A DNA stretch of 64,000 bases from Nostoc calcicola FACHB-3891. GTDB lineage: Bacteria; Cyanobacteriota; Cyanobacteriia; Cyanobacteriales; Nostocaceae. Shown one piece after another: positions 45,356-55,306 of this stretch. A program made the translations under genes and the position numbers. The stretch is from positions 1-64,000 of the forward strand of contig NZ_JACJRQ010000014.1 in assembly GCF_014697355.1 (NCBI RefSeq), read 5' to 3'. How positions within the stretch are numbered: the first letter of the stretch is position 1; each line of letters opens with the position of its first letter. The notes beneath the pieces are model-generated. The model did no database searches. It was not told the origin of the DNA and was given only the letters and a program-made list of their open reading frames with translations.

Positions 45356-45916
45356 CTAGATGCTTTTATAGGCTTTCTTTCGTTTCATCCACCAGCCAAA
45401 ACCAAAAGCAATTAATGAGCCACCTACTGCATTAGGTTCGGGAACAGAACGTAGATTAATACTAAAGTTGCCATAATCTACATCACTTGAAAGCTCTGAA
45501 TAACCTTCACTAAAACTACTGTAGAATACGTTGACGTTCCCATTTCCGTCTTCTCCTTTACCGGAAACCAGGTAAGAAAAACCGTTGGTGGTTAAGAATG
45601 GCTGACTCGGATTCAAGAGATTATCGTTGACACCGTATGTACTCGGTGAGAGCAACCCGATTATTGTCTCTGTAATTCCTTGAGCTGTCCTTGTGCCACT
45701 TATACCTGTGATTGTGTAATTGTTGTTTATAGGGTCTAGATCGGTTGTGGTAAGGATGCCGCTAGCTGAAATAGGGGTACCATTTTCTTCGTAACTGGGA
45801 AAAGAATACTGAAAATCAAATAACTGTGCAGCTTGCGCTGAAGAAGACGCGCCGACAGAAGTCAAGCCGATAACAGCGCTAGCGGTAGCAACGCCAAGTT
45901 TTTTGACTAATTCCAT
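45356..45916 (-). CDS. PEP-CTERM sorted exported protein
   Basis: 186 residues from the ATG at 45916, with GGAG 11 nt upstream. A Sec signal (KKLGVATASAVIGLTSVGAS, cleavage near AQA) opens the protein. The C-terminus has SVPEP, a hydrophobic stretch (GGSLIAFGFGWWM) and KRKKA, the tripartite PEP-CTERM sorting tag handled by exosortase. The body is beta-rich with no known domain. It is probably surface or matrix associated. No exosortase gene is in the window. Confidence 0.87.
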   Translation of the reverse strand: MELVKKLGVATASAVIGLTSVGASSSAQAAQLFDFQYSFPSYEENGTPISASGILTTTDLDPINNNYTITGISGTRTAQGITETIIGLLSPSTYGVNDNLLNPSQPFLTTNGFSYLVSGKGEDGNGNVNVFYSSFSEGYSELSSDVDYGNFSINLRSVPEPNAVGGSLIAFGFGWWMKRKKAYKSI

Positions 45917-46273
45917 CAGAAATAATTCTCCAAAAAAAATAAAGTAAAAATTTAGGTAGGAGTCACAATATTCTTTCTTCTGACTCCCGGCTCCGTATAT
46001 TCCAAACAAAAAGTAATACAGCAGAATTCAGAATTCAGAATGGGCTACGCCCCGCTGCGCTCACAGAATTTAGAGAGAAGTTCGAGCGCCCCAAACTAGC
46101 GCTGAAAACTTGGGAGAGTAACACACTTTTTATGCCTGGATAACAGACGAATCGTTGTGTACCTTACCAACTTGGAATCTGCTGTATCTTTGAGCGCAAC
46201 TTCGTATAACTTTTGCCCGACGTTAGCGTGGGACGTAAGGTAGATGCACTCTTTGTATCAGCCTCAGCTGAAA
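45917..46273. other. Gene-free stretch with GAATTC-type repeat
   Basis: Contains CAGAATT units followed by GGGCTACGCCCCGCTGCGC (46022-46066). No gene is seen. It separates the PEP-CTERM gene from the cytochrome gene on the same strand. Confidence 0.5.
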
Positions 46274-48370
46274 TTAGAAGCTCCCAGGAGCGTCATCAAG
46301 TGCTAGCAAGAAATTAATCAGGTCTGTTTGCTGGCTTGGATTAAACCCAGCTTGCCTATCGACATAGAAGTTATGACCTGTGCCATCAAGGTTACTACGC
46401 ACTAAGCTAGGGTTAGCTTTGTTGGCTTTCACTACTATTGCACGAAGATCGCGATCGACTAAGGCACGCAAGCTGCTAGCAGCATCGGCAGGTATACCAA
46501 GGCTGAGAGTGCCAGTTAGCCCTAACCCGCTCTTGTCAACAACCGTGAAGTTACCAGAGGAGTCAACTTTCAGACTTCCTGCCCGTACAGCTGCACCACC
46601 ATCATGCAAATATGGCGCACTTAAATAAAGACCACGCAAGGAAGTAGTCTTGTAACCACCTTTTGGCAATACCCCTTTGGGTAGAGTTGTGGGAATATCG
46701 GAAATACCCTGGGTTGGTACATCCAGTACTTCAGCATTAGCAGGTATGGGAACGGGAGTGTTGAAAGTGTATAACTTGGGTGGCACTAACAATTTATTCA
46801 GCTTCAGACGAGACTGAGCGCGGGCTGGATTAGTACCTATTTCATCGAGTGGATGAATTTTGTTGTCACTGAAGAAGGGTGGAATATGGCAAGTTGCACA
46901 ATTAGCTTTCTCAAATATTTTTGCCCCACGCTTAACAGAATTGCTGGTCAACGCTTTCCAGTTTTCCGGAGTCTGGTTGGCAGGTGGTACTAAGCTATTT
47001 TGAAAAGCAGACATGGCGTTGTCAGCAAATAGGAAAGGACCGCTGGCGATATCAGTCGGATTTCCAGTGTTTGGGCTAAAAACTAAACCGTTGTAAGTAA
47101 ATAAACTGGGACGCAGATTTGGGTAAGTTCCTGTGCCAGGGGCAGGAATTTGGTCTTCTAATTCTGTTACTGTGGGATTCGGTGCGATCGCTCCCCGCAG
47201 CCATTCAGAGGGTTTTACTATAACTCCTTCTGGTAAACGTAGGCTGGGAACGGCAGCATTCTGAAGAAATGTACCAATATAAACTTCTGGATCGATACCA
47301 AGAGTATCTTTACTGAGTTGAGCAGCTGCCAACAGATTGATTTCTGAAGAGTGAACACCGTTAGTGAGAGAGCTGAGTCCAGCAAACGGACCAACGGCTG
47401 CTTCTCCTGATGCTGCATAAGGATGATTTTGAAATGTGAAAAGACTAGGGATTTGAGTACTATTTCTAATCCCATCCGGTGAACTCTCGAAATGACCGAA
47501 CGGTACATCTAAAACAGCATCATCAAAGGCTTTTTCTAACTTTTCAGGATCGGGGAGTTGTACTTGATTGCCTTTACTGTCAATGATTGTCTTACCATTG
47601 CCTTTGTATTGTGGGTCTAGAGGATTGAAGTTTAACCGCGCAAACGCTGCGGCTGTATTTGGTGCTAAGGCAATAAAAAGTGGAATGGCAAGTTCACCGT
47701 TAGGAACTCCTGCTATGATTTTACCATTATTAGAAAGGGTTGCATGACAGAGCGCACAAGTAAGGTCGCCGGCGTTAGGTGTATTTCCTATTGGAATAGT
47801 CTGTCCCTTTGCAATTTTTAAACCTGTATTAATGACAGTCCCTTTAACAAAAGTTCGACTACCTATGGTTAAATCGTTCTGGAGAGTAATTTTTAGGTTT
47901 GTTGTTCCCTGACCTTGCAAACTAGCGATCGCTACACCCAATTCATTCGCTATCTTCGCGGAACCCTGTCCAAAACCAAATACCCCTTGCAAACCAAATG
48001 TGTCGCCAATCTTACGGTTGAAAAATAAATTTTCACCTTGGGCGATTAATTCCTTGGTAATTTTAACAGCCCCTACCCGCTGATAGGAAATGGGGTCATT
48101 AGGATCGAGTCCCTTATTTATAACTACTCCTGCTGCTTCTTGAGGACTCAACAGTTTGCCAAAATAGTCATAATAGCCTAGCGGTTGAGTAGGAGCAGGT
48201 TGCAAAAAGTCAATTTTTGCAAAAGCTGTCTGGCTTGTCATCAACCAATTTGATAACAGAACACCAAAAGCACTAATGATAAAAACGCAGATTAATAAGA
48301 AAATCTTGGTTTTTGAACTATAAAATACCCTAACCACAGCAGTATTAGGGTTGGTTTTTTTTTGTTTCAT
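46274..48370 (-). CDS. Dihaem cytochrome c peroxidase/MauG-like exported protein
   Basis: 698 residues. One N-terminal membrane segment (IFLLICVFIISAFGVLLSNW) could be an uncleaved anchor or signal. Haem motifs are CALCH (205-209) and CATCH (491-495). The C-terminal part (YKTTSLRGLYLSAPYLHDGG) is characteristic of the dihaem peroxidase/MauG/RoxA-like group. It is longer than classical peroxidases (~340 residues). Likely periplasmic or thylakoid-lumenal redox enzyme; substrate unknown. It is a single gene, with no partner cytochrome adjacent. Confidence 0.83.
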   Translation of the reverse strand: MKQKKTNPNTAVVRVFYSSKTKIFLLICVFIISAFGVLLSNWLMTSQTAFAKIDFLQPAPTQPLGYYDYFGKLLSPQEAAGVVINKGLDPNDPISYQRVGAVKITKELIAQGENLFFNRKIGDTFGLQGVFGFGQGSAKIANELGVAIASLQGQGTTNLKITLQNDLTIGSRTFVKGTVINTGLKIAKGQTIPIGNTPNAGDLTCALCHATLSNNGKIIAGVPNGELAIPLFIALAPNTAAAFARLNFNPLDPQYKGNGKTIIDSKGNQVQLPDPEKLEKAFDDAVLDVPFGHFESSPDGIRNSTQIPSLFTFQNHPYAASGEAAVGPFAGLSSLTNGVHSSEINLLAAAQLSKDTLGIDPEVYIGTFLQNAAVPSLRLPEGVIVKPSEWLRGAIAPNPTVTELEDQIPAPGTGTYPNLRPSLFTYNGLVFSPNTGNPTDIASGPFLFADNAMSAFQNSLVPPANQTPENWKALTSNSVKRGAKIFEKANCATCHIPPFFSDNKIHPLDEIGTNPARAQSRLKLNKLLVPPKLYTFNTPVPIPANAEVLDVPTQGISDIPTTLPKGVLPKGGYKTTSLRGLYLSAPYLHDGGAAVRAGSLKVDSSGNFTVVDKSGLGLTGTLSLGIPADAASSLRALVDRDLRAIVVKANKANPSLVRSNLDGTGHNFYVDRQAGFNPSQQTDLINFLLALDDAPGSF

Positions 48371-48689
48371 GATGTGGAATGCACTAAAAACCTGCTGGTA
48401 GATATAACACAGTATTCCGTAGATATATGTAACCTACATTCCGCACAAAATAGTGTCACAAGCGGTAATTACTGAAAATAAGGAGAAAAGTAGGATAAAA
48501 TCGAACATCTGTTAGCAAAACAAGCATTTAATAAATCATCAAATTCTAACGCTGCTGCTAAAATCTATTGTCAACAAAGAGCAATCAGAATGGTAGTCAG
48601 AAAAAGTATTGCTCAATAGAAAGATTTCTATGCTGAGTGCCCACATTCGGCAGGTTATACCGTTTCACTTTAAGGTTGATATAAATACC

Positions 48690-48772
48690 TTGGTAGGGCA
48701 TCACAGATGTGCTGCCCTACGAACGCGAGTGCATCCCGCAGGGAGGGGATGTTTTTTTCATTGGAAGTCCCT
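48690..48772. repeat. MITE family 2 remnant
   Basis: The GTAGGGCATCACAG/GTGCTGCCCTAC hairpin and the end ATTGGAAGTCCCTT match the right part of the family 2 elements; the left end is not recognisable. The rest of 48371-49200 is A/T-rich with another GAACGCGAGTGCATC repeat pair (48721 and 48790) and no credible gene. Confidence 0.6.
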
Positions 48773-49104
48773 TGACTTTTGACTTTCCCGAACGCGAGTG
48801 CATCTCGCTCCAGAAGGGGCTGTATATTCTGCGATCGCTGCGGCGAGCTTCACTAAGGCAACTCTGCTTGGTGTCAAAATGAGCCTTCTTGACACTGTTA
48901 TCAATAAACTAGGTCTGTTTGAGCTGTAAATACTTCTATGACCCCCCATAGATAGTAAAAAGCCTGAAGTGTTTGTATGAGTTGAATTTTAGCCATTTTA
49001 TAAAAATTCAGACTTTGGCAAAACTACCTAGAGCAGAATTTTGAGTATATTTACTCATGCGTAATGTGGGATGTAGTATTATTTTGGATAATTTTTGTTA
49101 AAAA

Positions 49105-49147
49105 AGCGGGGCAACTCTGAAAAATTCCAGAATTACCCCGATTTTTT
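49105..49147 (-). terminator. Terminator downstream of ftsH
   Basis: On the minus strand CGGGGTAATTCTGG pairs with CAGAGTTGCCCCG and is followed by CTTTTTT. The plus-strand side also ends in a T run, so it could work in both directions. Confidence 0.75.
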
Positions 49148-49200
49148 AAAGACAGAAGTAAGGAATTATTATTAACTCCTAATTTATAGCTTCTGATTAA

Positions 49201-51042
49201 TTAGGCAAACGCAGCAGTTTTCACATCGTTATTTGCGAGAATTTCTTGCAATTCTTCGGCGTCTACTGTTTCTTTATCAACCAGCATTTGCGCTAATTGA
49301 TCTAGAATGTGGCGGTTGCCGACTAACACTTCCTTAGCGCGGGTATAAGCGACATCGACAAGTTTGCGGACTTCTTCATCAATAGCAGCGGCGGTTTCTT
49401 CAGAGAAATCGCGTTCTGACATGATGTCCCGTCCCAGGAACATGTTACCTTGTTGACGACCAAGGGCCACTGGACCAAGTTTATCGCTCATCCCAAATCG
49501 GGTAATCATCTGACGCGCAACACGGGCTACTTGTTGCAAGTCGTTGGAAGCACCTGTGGTTACTTCTTCTTCACCAAAGATTAATTCTTCAGCGATGCGT
49601 CCACCCAAAGCCACAGCCATCTGATTTTCCAGATAAGCGCGGCTGTATAAACCAGTGTCCATGCGGTCTTCACTGGGAGTAAACCAAGTTAAACCACCTG
49701 CACGACCGCGAGGGATGATGCTAATCTTTTGTACTGGGTCATAGTCGGGCATCAAAGCACCAACTAAGGCGTGACCAGCTTCGTGATATGCTACCAAGGT
49801 CTTGCGCTTTTCGCTCATTACCCGGTCTTTCTTCTCTGGGCCAGCTAATACGCGATCGATCGCATCGTTGATTTCATCCATCGAAATCTCAGTTAAATTC
49901 CGCCGTGCTGCTAAAATTGCGGCTTCGTTTAACAAGTTGGATAAATCTGCACCAGTAAATCCAGGGGTACGACGGGCGATTTTATCCAAGTCCACATCTT
50001 TCGCCAAGGTTTTGCCGCGGGCGTGTACCTTGAGGATTTCGCTACGTCCAGAATAATCGGGACGGTCTACTACAACTTGACGGTCAAAACGACCAGGACG
50101 CAACAATGCTGCATCTAGGACATCGGGACGGTTGGTTGCAGCGATAATAATGATGCCGGTGTTACCTTCAAAGCCGTCCATTTCTGTGAGCAGCTGGTTG
50201 AGGGTTTGTTCCCGTTCATCGTTACCACCACCTAAACCTGCACCCCGCTGACGACCTACGGCGTCAATTTCATCGATGAACACGATACAGGGAGCATTGG
50301 ATTTGGCTTGTTCAAATAAATCGCGGACGCGGGATGCACCGACACCCACGAACATTTCCACAAATTCCGAACCGGAGATTGAGAAGAAAGGCACACCCGC
50401 TTCACCAGCTACGGCACGAGCCAGGAGGGTTTTACCAGTACCAGGAGGGCCAACTAACAGCACGCCTTTAGGAATTTTTGCACCAACGGCAGTAAAGCGA
50501 TCGGCGTTTTTCAGAAAGTCTACGACTTCGTTTAATTCCAATTTAGCTTGGTCGATACCAGCTACATCGCCAAATGTCACCTGAGTTTGAGGTTCCATTT
50601 GGACTCTAGCTTTGGATTTGCCAAAGTTCATGGCTTGGCTGCCGGGGCCACTTTGAGCGCGACGTAGCAAGAAGAATAAGCCAACCAAAAGCAATACAGG
50701 GAAAAATAAGCTGCTAAGTGCCTTAAACCAAAATCCTTCGTCGGTTTGGGGCAATACAGAAATATCAACGCCTTTTGATGTCAAGGTATTGATTAAATCT
50801 GGGTCGTTGACTAAGGTTACCAAGCGTTTATTTGGGTCATATTTGGGTGTAACCAATGCTGTAGAACGGTCTGCACTCAAACTGACTTTTTCTACTCTGC
50901 CTTGTTCAACTTCTTGAATAAAGCGGCTGTATCGCCATGTCTCTCTGCTTTGGGGTTGTTTGTCAAAAAATGCTGTACCCAGAGCAATGACAACAATAAA
51001 CAGCAGCGCGTACAGCCCTGCATTTCTCCATCTTTTATTCAC
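49201..51042 (-). CDS. ftsH: ATP-dependent zinc metalloprotease FtsH
   Basis: 613 residues, full family length. Two membrane segments ([17 protein letters not shown], and [17 protein letters not shown] at ~110-126) flank a lumenal/periplasmic domain. The AAA+ module has Walker A GPPGTGKT (198-205), Walker B IVFIDEID and the arginine-finger region [12 protein letters not shown]. The zinc protease site is HEAGH (420-424). FtsH degrades damaged membrane proteins such as photosystem II D1 in cyanobacteria. AGGAGG lies upstream of the start. The gene is monocistronic by its surroundings. Confidence 0.97.
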   Translation of the reverse strand: MNKRWRNAGLYALLFIVVIALGTAFFDKQPQSRETWRYSRFIQEVEQGRVEKVSLSADRSTALVTPKYDPNKRLVTLVNDPDLINTLTSKGVDISVLPQTDEGFWFKALSSLFFPVLLLVGLFFLLRRAQSGPGSQAMNFGKSKARVQMEPQTQVTFGDVAGIDQAKLELNEVVDFLKNADRFTAVGAKIPKGVLLVGPPGTGKTLLARAVAGEAGVPFFSISGSEFVEMFVGVGASRVRDLFEQAKSNAPCIVFIDEIDAVGRQRGAGLGGGNDEREQTLNQLLTEMDGFEGNTGIIIIAATNRPDVLDAALLRPGRFDRQVVVDRPDYSGRSEILKVHARGKTLAKDVDLDKIARRTPGFTGADLSNLLNEAAILAARRNLTEISMDEINDAIDRVLAGPEKKDRVMSEKRKTLVAYHEAGHALVGALMPDYDPVQKISIIPRGRAGGLTWFTPSEDRMDTGLYSRAYLENQMAVALGGRIAEELIFGEEEVTTGASNDLQQVARVARQMITRFGMSDKLGPVALGRQQGNMFLGRDIMSERDFSEETAAAIDEEVRKLVDVAYTRAKEVLVGNRHILDQLAQMLVDKETVDAEELQEILANNDVKTAAFA

Positions 51043-51166
51043 TAAGGTCTATCCTCCTGTATTTTTCGCGCCATCGCGTAGCGAGTGCTGTCTGTGAGCG
51101 GAGAGGTCATTATTAAGAATTATGTTAACTTATCTTAAGATATAACAGATCGGCGTGGCTGTCATG

Positions 51167-51961
51167 TTAAAAAAGCCCCCTTATTTGCTGAAAACTAGGA
51201 TGGTGTGGATTATATTGTAGCGATCCTGTAGGCTGATAAACGGTGTGAATGGGGATAATCTCGACCACACTATTAGTGTAGGCAATCGCTTCAAATCTCT
51301 CGACTAGCTCTACACTCCAAGGTTCTTCTTGTATTGGCTGTTGGTGGTTTTGCAAGTAGTTTATCAGTTGCGATCGCAATATTCCCGGCAAAATTCCAGC
51401 CTTGATTGGCGGCGTCCACCAATTACCATCACACCATCCCAAAAGGTTACCTGTGCTGGTTTCTAGCCAATTTCCTTGAGCATCCACTAATATTGCTTCT
51501 TGGGCATTTGAGCTAGTTTTTGCTAACCAAGCACTCAAATAATTTCCAGTTTTATGAGAAGGGAGAGAGCGAGAAAATTCTGAACTGGCTACGTAGCACG
51601 CAATACCATTTTTTTGTTTTTCTGTCAAATCTGGTGGTAAAAATCTGCCAATTATCCACTCTCGTCCATCGGGAAAAAGAGTAATTCTGAGAACCGGAAA
51701 GTGTGGGAGAAGAAGTTGGGCACCTTGGCGTACACGCTGCCAATCGGGTTGTTGCCAAGCAAAAGATTGGATTGAGGAAAGTAGGCGATCGCAATGTGCT
51801 TGCCAATGAGTTAAATTATGATCTAACGAATTCTCATAAACTCGCAACGTTGTAAAAATCGTCGCCCCATAAAGCAACCCTGGGTCGTTAATATTTAATT
51901 CTAGAGTTTGGGACTCTATTAATTTACCGTCATACCAAAAAATATCATTGTTCACACTCAT
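51167..51961 (-). CDS. Class IV aminotransferase (PabC/IlvE-like)
   Basis: 264 residues. FWYDGKLIE opens the fold, LLYGATIFTTLRVYEN carries the fold-IV signature, and EAILVDAQGNWLETSTGNLLG is the PLP-phosphate region. GILPGILRSQLINYL is the following helix. The length and GNLL variant fit 4-amino-4-deoxychorismate lyase of folate synthesis better than branched-chain aminotransferase, but the assignment is not certain. It starts 11 bp after the GNAT gene and is likely in the same operon. Confidence 0.82.
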   Translation of the reverse strand: MSVNNDIFWYDGKLIESQTLELNINDPGLLYGATIFTTLRVYENSLDHNLTHWQAHCDRLLSSIQSFAWQQPDWQRVRQGAQLLLPHFPVLRITLFPDGREWIIGRFLPPDLTEKQKNGIACYVASSEFSRSLPSHKTGNYLSAWLAKTSSNAQEAILVDAQGNWLETSTGNLLGWCDGNWWTPPIKAGILPGILRSQLINYLQNHQQPIQEEPWSVELVERFEAIAYTNSVVEIIPIHTVYQPTGSLQYNPHHPSFQQIRGLF

Positions 51962-51972
51962 CTTGTTTGTCG

Positions 51973-52392
51973 CTACAATTCTATTGAAAAGTGATGACTT
52001 GTAATGCTCATCCGCTGCATGAGATAAAATCTGTGAGCTGCAAATCGCTGAACACCAGAATCAAGACTCAGGTATTGACAGTAGTTATTTGTTGCATATT
52101 CAATTAGCCACTGAAATAACTGTTGACCATAGTTTTGTGACCGCTTCCACTCATCAACAACTAAATCATCAACATATAAAAATTTCCCCGATGCTAAACA
52201 TGTAGAAATGCGAAATCCGGCAACTGCCACAGTTCGGTCGTCTATTTCCAAGAATGCAATTTGATATCCTTCTTTCATCTGATATCGAACTTGTTCTATA
52301 AACTTAGCTTCTTCAAGGTGAGGACGCAACTGGGACATGACAGGAAAACACTGTAATATTTGAAAATCAGATTCTGCCAATTGTATTGACAC
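51973..52392 (-). CDS. GNAT-family N-acetyltransferase
   Basis: 139 residues. It has ECPFVM-type early strands (DFQILQCFPVMSQLRPHLEE), the central FLYVDDLVVDEWKRSQNYGQ block with the acetyl-CoA loop (R-S-Q-N-Y-G-Q), and SLDSGVQRFAAHRFY late in the fold, as in small GNAT enzymes. The start is GTG at 52392. It lies immediately upstream of the class IV aminotransferase, so co-transcription is likely. The acceptor is unknown. Confidence 0.83.
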   Translation of the reverse strand: MSIQLAESDFQILQCFPVMSQLRPHLEEAKFIEQVRYQMKEGYQIAFLEIDDRTVAVAGFRISTCLASGKFLYVDDLVVDEWKRSQNYGQQLFQWLIEYATNNYCQYLSLDSGVQRFAAHRFYLMQRMSITSHHFSIEL

Positions 52393-52498
52393 CGCTATTG
52401 CTCCTAAATTTATTGTGTGTTTTCTTTTTCAGCTATCAACTGGATCGCGATTTTGCAAAAGTTTATTTCTCTTACAGCAAAACGCTATGAATAATAAA

Positions 52499-53284
52499 TT
52501 AATCTTTTGGCGGAAATACAATTTTAGAATTTCCTTCAGGAGTTTGAATTACTTTTCCTCCCAAAGCTTCGATTTCCCCAATTGCGCGTTTACGAGTTTT
52601 TTTATCAACTTGATTATTTAACACCATTGCCCACGTAGCAATTTGAGCATATTTACTATTAGGATTTCGGCTGAGAAATTCAGCAGTTTTTTCAGAACTA
52701 GCAGCTACAAACTGACTTTCTTCATCTGAAAAGTTTTTCGCCCAATTTGCCGCTGTTGCAAAAGAGTGTTCAGCAGCTTGAGGATTGCCTAAAAATAATA
52801 ACTCATCAGTTCCTTTAAAACGCCACACGTAATAAGACTTTTCGGGAACCCAGGGAGATAGGGATTTTAAGCCTTTTTCTGATATAGCGATCGCCCTTTC
52901 TGGCATGGCAGCATACAATGAAGTACTAATGGAAAGACTGCGATACGCTGCTAAAAATCGCGGGTCACGTTCTAGAATTACTTCAAAATATTCTGGGCTT
53001 AAACTATAACCTGTTTTATCCCGGACTTCATCATCTCCAAAATATTGTAAAAAATTTAGATATACCCAATCTCCAATCAAGTTTTTATAACCGAAACTAG
53101 GCATTTTTTTTAGAAAATAAAGACTGATTTTTTCTGATTTAATATCTTTTTCTAGAGTTTCTAGGGAAGCAGATTTTTGACTATTGAGCAGTTTTTCCAG
53201 TCGGGGAAATTGAATCAAGCCAACTCCTAAAATACACGCACAGATTATAAAAGGTGTGACAATGCCTTTACGCGATAACAACAT
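52499..53284 (-). CDS. Membrane-anchored TPR-like hypothetical protein
   Basis: 261 residues. An N-terminal anchor (GIVTPFIICACILGVGLIQF) is followed by helical repeats resembling TPR (YFEVILERDPRFLAAYRSLS, then ERAIAISEKGLKSLSPWVPE, then NPQAAEHSFATAANWAKNFS). The C-terminus EIEALGGKVIQTPEGNSKIV is a conserved-looking tail. Similar conserved proteins occur widely in cyanobacteria without assigned function. Single gene. Confidence 0.72.
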   Translation of the reverse strand: MLLSRKGIVTPFIICACILGVGLIQFPRLEKLLNSQKSASLETLEKDIKSEKISLYFLKKMPSFGYKNLIGDWVYLNFLQYFGDDEVRDKTGYSLSPEYFEVILERDPRFLAAYRSLSISTSLYAAMPERAIAISEKGLKSLSPWVPEKSYYVWRFKGTDELLFLGNPQAAEHSFATAANWAKNFSDEESQFVAASSEKTAEFLSRNPNSKYAQIATWAMVLNNQVDKKTRKRAIGEIEALGGKVIQTPEGNSKIVFPPKD

Positions 53285-53575
53285 ATATGCCCACTTTTCA
53301 CCACATAAAAAGTATTATATTATACTTTTAGTTTGGCATTTTAGAATATCTCAATCTGAAATCATTCGTGAGAAAATACGTAAGTATTTTTAATAACTTA
53401 GTGGTATATCGCAAAAGTTTTGAGAGGTTCGTAGTCAGCACTAAAGTGCTTAAAAAATCAAGGACTAAAGTCCTCTCTTCGAGACGCTACGCGAAGACTA
53501 CAAACATGTGCAAAGGTTGTTTCATTTGGGTGGAGTCCCCACAAGCGTGAAGTACACTAAGGGCACGGCAGTGCC

Positions 53576-53782
53576 CAGTGGTGTCAACTTAAGTTAGAAA
53601 TAACTTAATTGTTGGCTTTGTCACCCGCCTGGAACTGAAGTTCCAGTCTAATAGCTCAAGTCAATCTTTAGATGACTAAAGATTTTTGGGGATATTCAGT
53701 CATCTTTTAGATGACTTTCGCTATGAGCCTTGAACTTCAGTTCCTTGGAGGACATAGATTTCACGTTAAGTTGACACCAATG
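53576..53782. mobile_element. MITE family 4, copy B, nested in hairpin
   Basis: 207 bp, from CAGTGGTGTCAACTTAA to TTAAGTTGACACCAATG. Flanking 9-mers are GGCAGTGCC (53567-53575) and GGCACTGCC (53783-53791), differing at one base. As with copy A, the target is the centre of another element's palindrome. Confidence 0.8.
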
Positions 53783-53817
53783 GGCACTGCCGTGCCCCTA
53801 CACCTTGCGATATGATT

Positions 53818-54005
53818 AGGACTTACGCATTGATACGAAATACAAAATATGTGTTTTTTGAAAAACCAGATTTGTTGTAGGGGCACAGCACTGCTGTGCC
53901 CTCCACCGCTAAGTTTATGTACCATCAAAGAATAATTAATCAAAGCCTGAAACGACATATTTTCGTGAATGCATACCATGATTAATTTGTACAGTGCGTA
54001 AGTCT
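53818..54005. mobile_element. MITE family 1, copy D, nested
   Basis: AGGACTTACGCATTG to CAGTGCGTAAGTCT, 188 bp, in the same orientation as copy A at 2017. It interrupts the family 3 host between GCGATATGAT and GATGTTGTACTGC. Confidence 0.85.
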
Positions 54006-54038
54006 TGATGATGTTGTACTGCATCTGAATGGTAACCG

Positions 54039-54198
54039 CTATAAAGGATTAGCATAAATCCAGAAATAAGTGAGTGCCAGAGTCACAGCAGTTAACGGTA
54101 GTCCAAATCGTAAATGCTCCCCAAAGGTCAGCCGATATCCTCGCTTAGCAACTGCCTCCGCTACAATCAAATTGGCAACATAACCCAACAACCAGGGC
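54039..54198 (-). pseudogene. Anion permease (SLC13/ArsB-like) C-terminal fragment
   Basis: On the minus strand PWLLGYVANLIVAEAVAKRG is followed by YRLTFGEHLRFG and LPLTAVTLALTYFWIYANPL and a stop. This is the usual end of SLC13/ArsB/NhaD-like permeases (conserved V-A-N-x-I-V-A-E). The upstream part is absent. The stop codon (54039-54041) lies in the terminal repeat of the family 3 element. A hairpin GGGCATCTG/CAGATGCCC (54195-54222) is at its 5' edge. Confidence 0.7.
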
Positions 54199-54297
54199 AT
54201 CTGTTTAAAGTCGCAGATGCCCTAGTCAAAAAATTTTTTACTACCACAATAGCGTTAGTTCATGAAGTATTAGTCAACAATTTAGACAACATCACCT

Positions 54298-54660
54298 TTA
54301 CTGCTGTTGTCTAAATTGTTGTTGAAGTTTAAATGTATCCATTTCTTGTCTTTGTTGTTGTCTTAGTTGGTCTATTGTAGTAGGTTGTCCCAACTTTTGT
54401 TGTCTTAGTTGATTTTGGAGTCGAAATTGTTCAATCCGCTGTTGTTGTCGTAGTCTGACTTCATCTTGCTGCTGTCTAAATTGTTGCCATAGTTGTTGAG
54501 AAGATTGTTTTTTTGGCAACTGTTTAGTTTGTTGTTCTAGCTGTTTTTGGTTTTGAGGTGTAGTCTCTCTGATGCCTGCTTGCACAGGAGAATAGTTCAC
54601 CAATTCTATTGTCAAGATAGTAAGTAGTAGCACTGGTTTAACTATCAATGAGGAATGCAT
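54298..54660 (-). CDS. Exported Gln/Arg-rich low-complexity protein
   Basis: 120 residues. A signal peptide (MHSSLIVKPVLLLTILTIEL, cleavage near VQA) precedes a tail dominated by Gln, Arg and Leu (LWQQFRQQQDEVRLRQQQRI, then QLRQQQRQEMDTFKLQQQF). The tail would form a long amphipathic or coiled helix. An exported Q-rich coil could be periplasmic or matrix related; no family is recognised. The low-complexity codons (CAA/CAG) make database matches unreliable. Confidence 0.6.
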   Translation of the reverse strand: MHSSLIVKPVLLLTILTIELVNYSPVQAGIRETTPQNQKQLEQQTKQLPKKQSSQQLWQQFRQQQDEVRLRQQQRIEQFRLQNQLRQQKLGQPTTIDQLRQQQRQEMDTFKLQQQFRQQQ

Positions 54661-54881
54661 ACGGTTTTTTCAAAGGTATTGTAGAAGGGTGGTGTTGCTG
54701 AATGAAAATATGAATTACGCTCTCGTCCGTCAATAACTGTTCTCAATGGTGATTTGACTGACTTTGAGCTTATTTGATGATGACAGTGAGTAATTATGCC
54801 ATTTTGGTATCGACCATGACAATCTATCTCTATGTTTATTAAAACACAATCATCATGAGAGTGATACTGTCTAAAGTTCAT
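54645..54881 (-). CDS. Doubtful 78-residue protein
   Basis: An open frame encoding a His/Cys-rich sequence (YHSHDDCVLINIEIDCHGRY, then HCHHQ) that overlaps the start of the Q-rich gene by 16 bp. No recognised domain and no clear ribosome binding site. It could be a remnant of a larger gene. Confidence 0.2.
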   Translation of the reverse strand: MNFRQYHSHDDCVLINIEIDCHGRYQNGIITHCHHQISSKSVKSPLRTVIDGRERNSYFHSATPPFYNTFEKTVCIPH

Positions 54882-55306
54882 TTACCTTTCGACAGATCTA
54901 TCAAGCAACGTGGAGTACAGCTTGACAGCTCTTGCAGACGCTACGCAAACAAACCCTATATGCTGAGTAAACGTACTCATTTCTAACTCAGCACAGGCTA
55001 AACCCCCCGCTGGCATAGCCTCTCGTAAAGAAAAGAGCTGACAGCATTTTCAACGATCGCACTTTTTTGCTCAATGTTTCTACTACAAGTATTAACTTTA
55101 AAGCGTCTTTTGAAAAAAATGTTATCTAAATTACTCTAAATTGAATCAACTAAGTTTTCATTTATATCGATGCAACTATTTTTGAGTCTTTATTCATAAA
55201 TATTGACATGAGATATTTTATTGACTATCATCTTCCATGTCCTGATTTGATTTTTCTTACTAGAAAATTCTTGTAAGGAAATCTAAGACTAATTTAGCAA
55301 TAATAC
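54882..55306. other. Gene-free stretch
   Basis: A/T-rich sequence upstream of the beta-lactamase-like gene. Apart from a short GC-rich filler (54935-54950) I see no repeat, RNA or gene. A TAAGGAAAT-type ribosome site lies near 55275, before the ATG at 55307. Confidence 0.5.

Larger units (their letters stand above)
53530..54043. mobile_element. MITE family 3 host carrying two nested elements
   Basis: The host can be followed as ACAAGCGTGAAGTACAC, GGGCACGGCAGTGCC, GTGCCCCTACACCTTGCGAT, then GATGTTGTACTGCATCTGAA and GGTAACCGCTATA. These match the uninterrupted element at 57814-57921 in order. It is broken in its central hairpin by a family 4 element and further right by a family 1 element. Confidence 0.8.

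Noticed and set aside
53761-54024. Open frame on the minus strand over 53.8-54.0 kb (and its counterpart at 1983-2264)
   Set aside because: Both are readings of the family 1 MITE, and their similarity to each other reflects the element.
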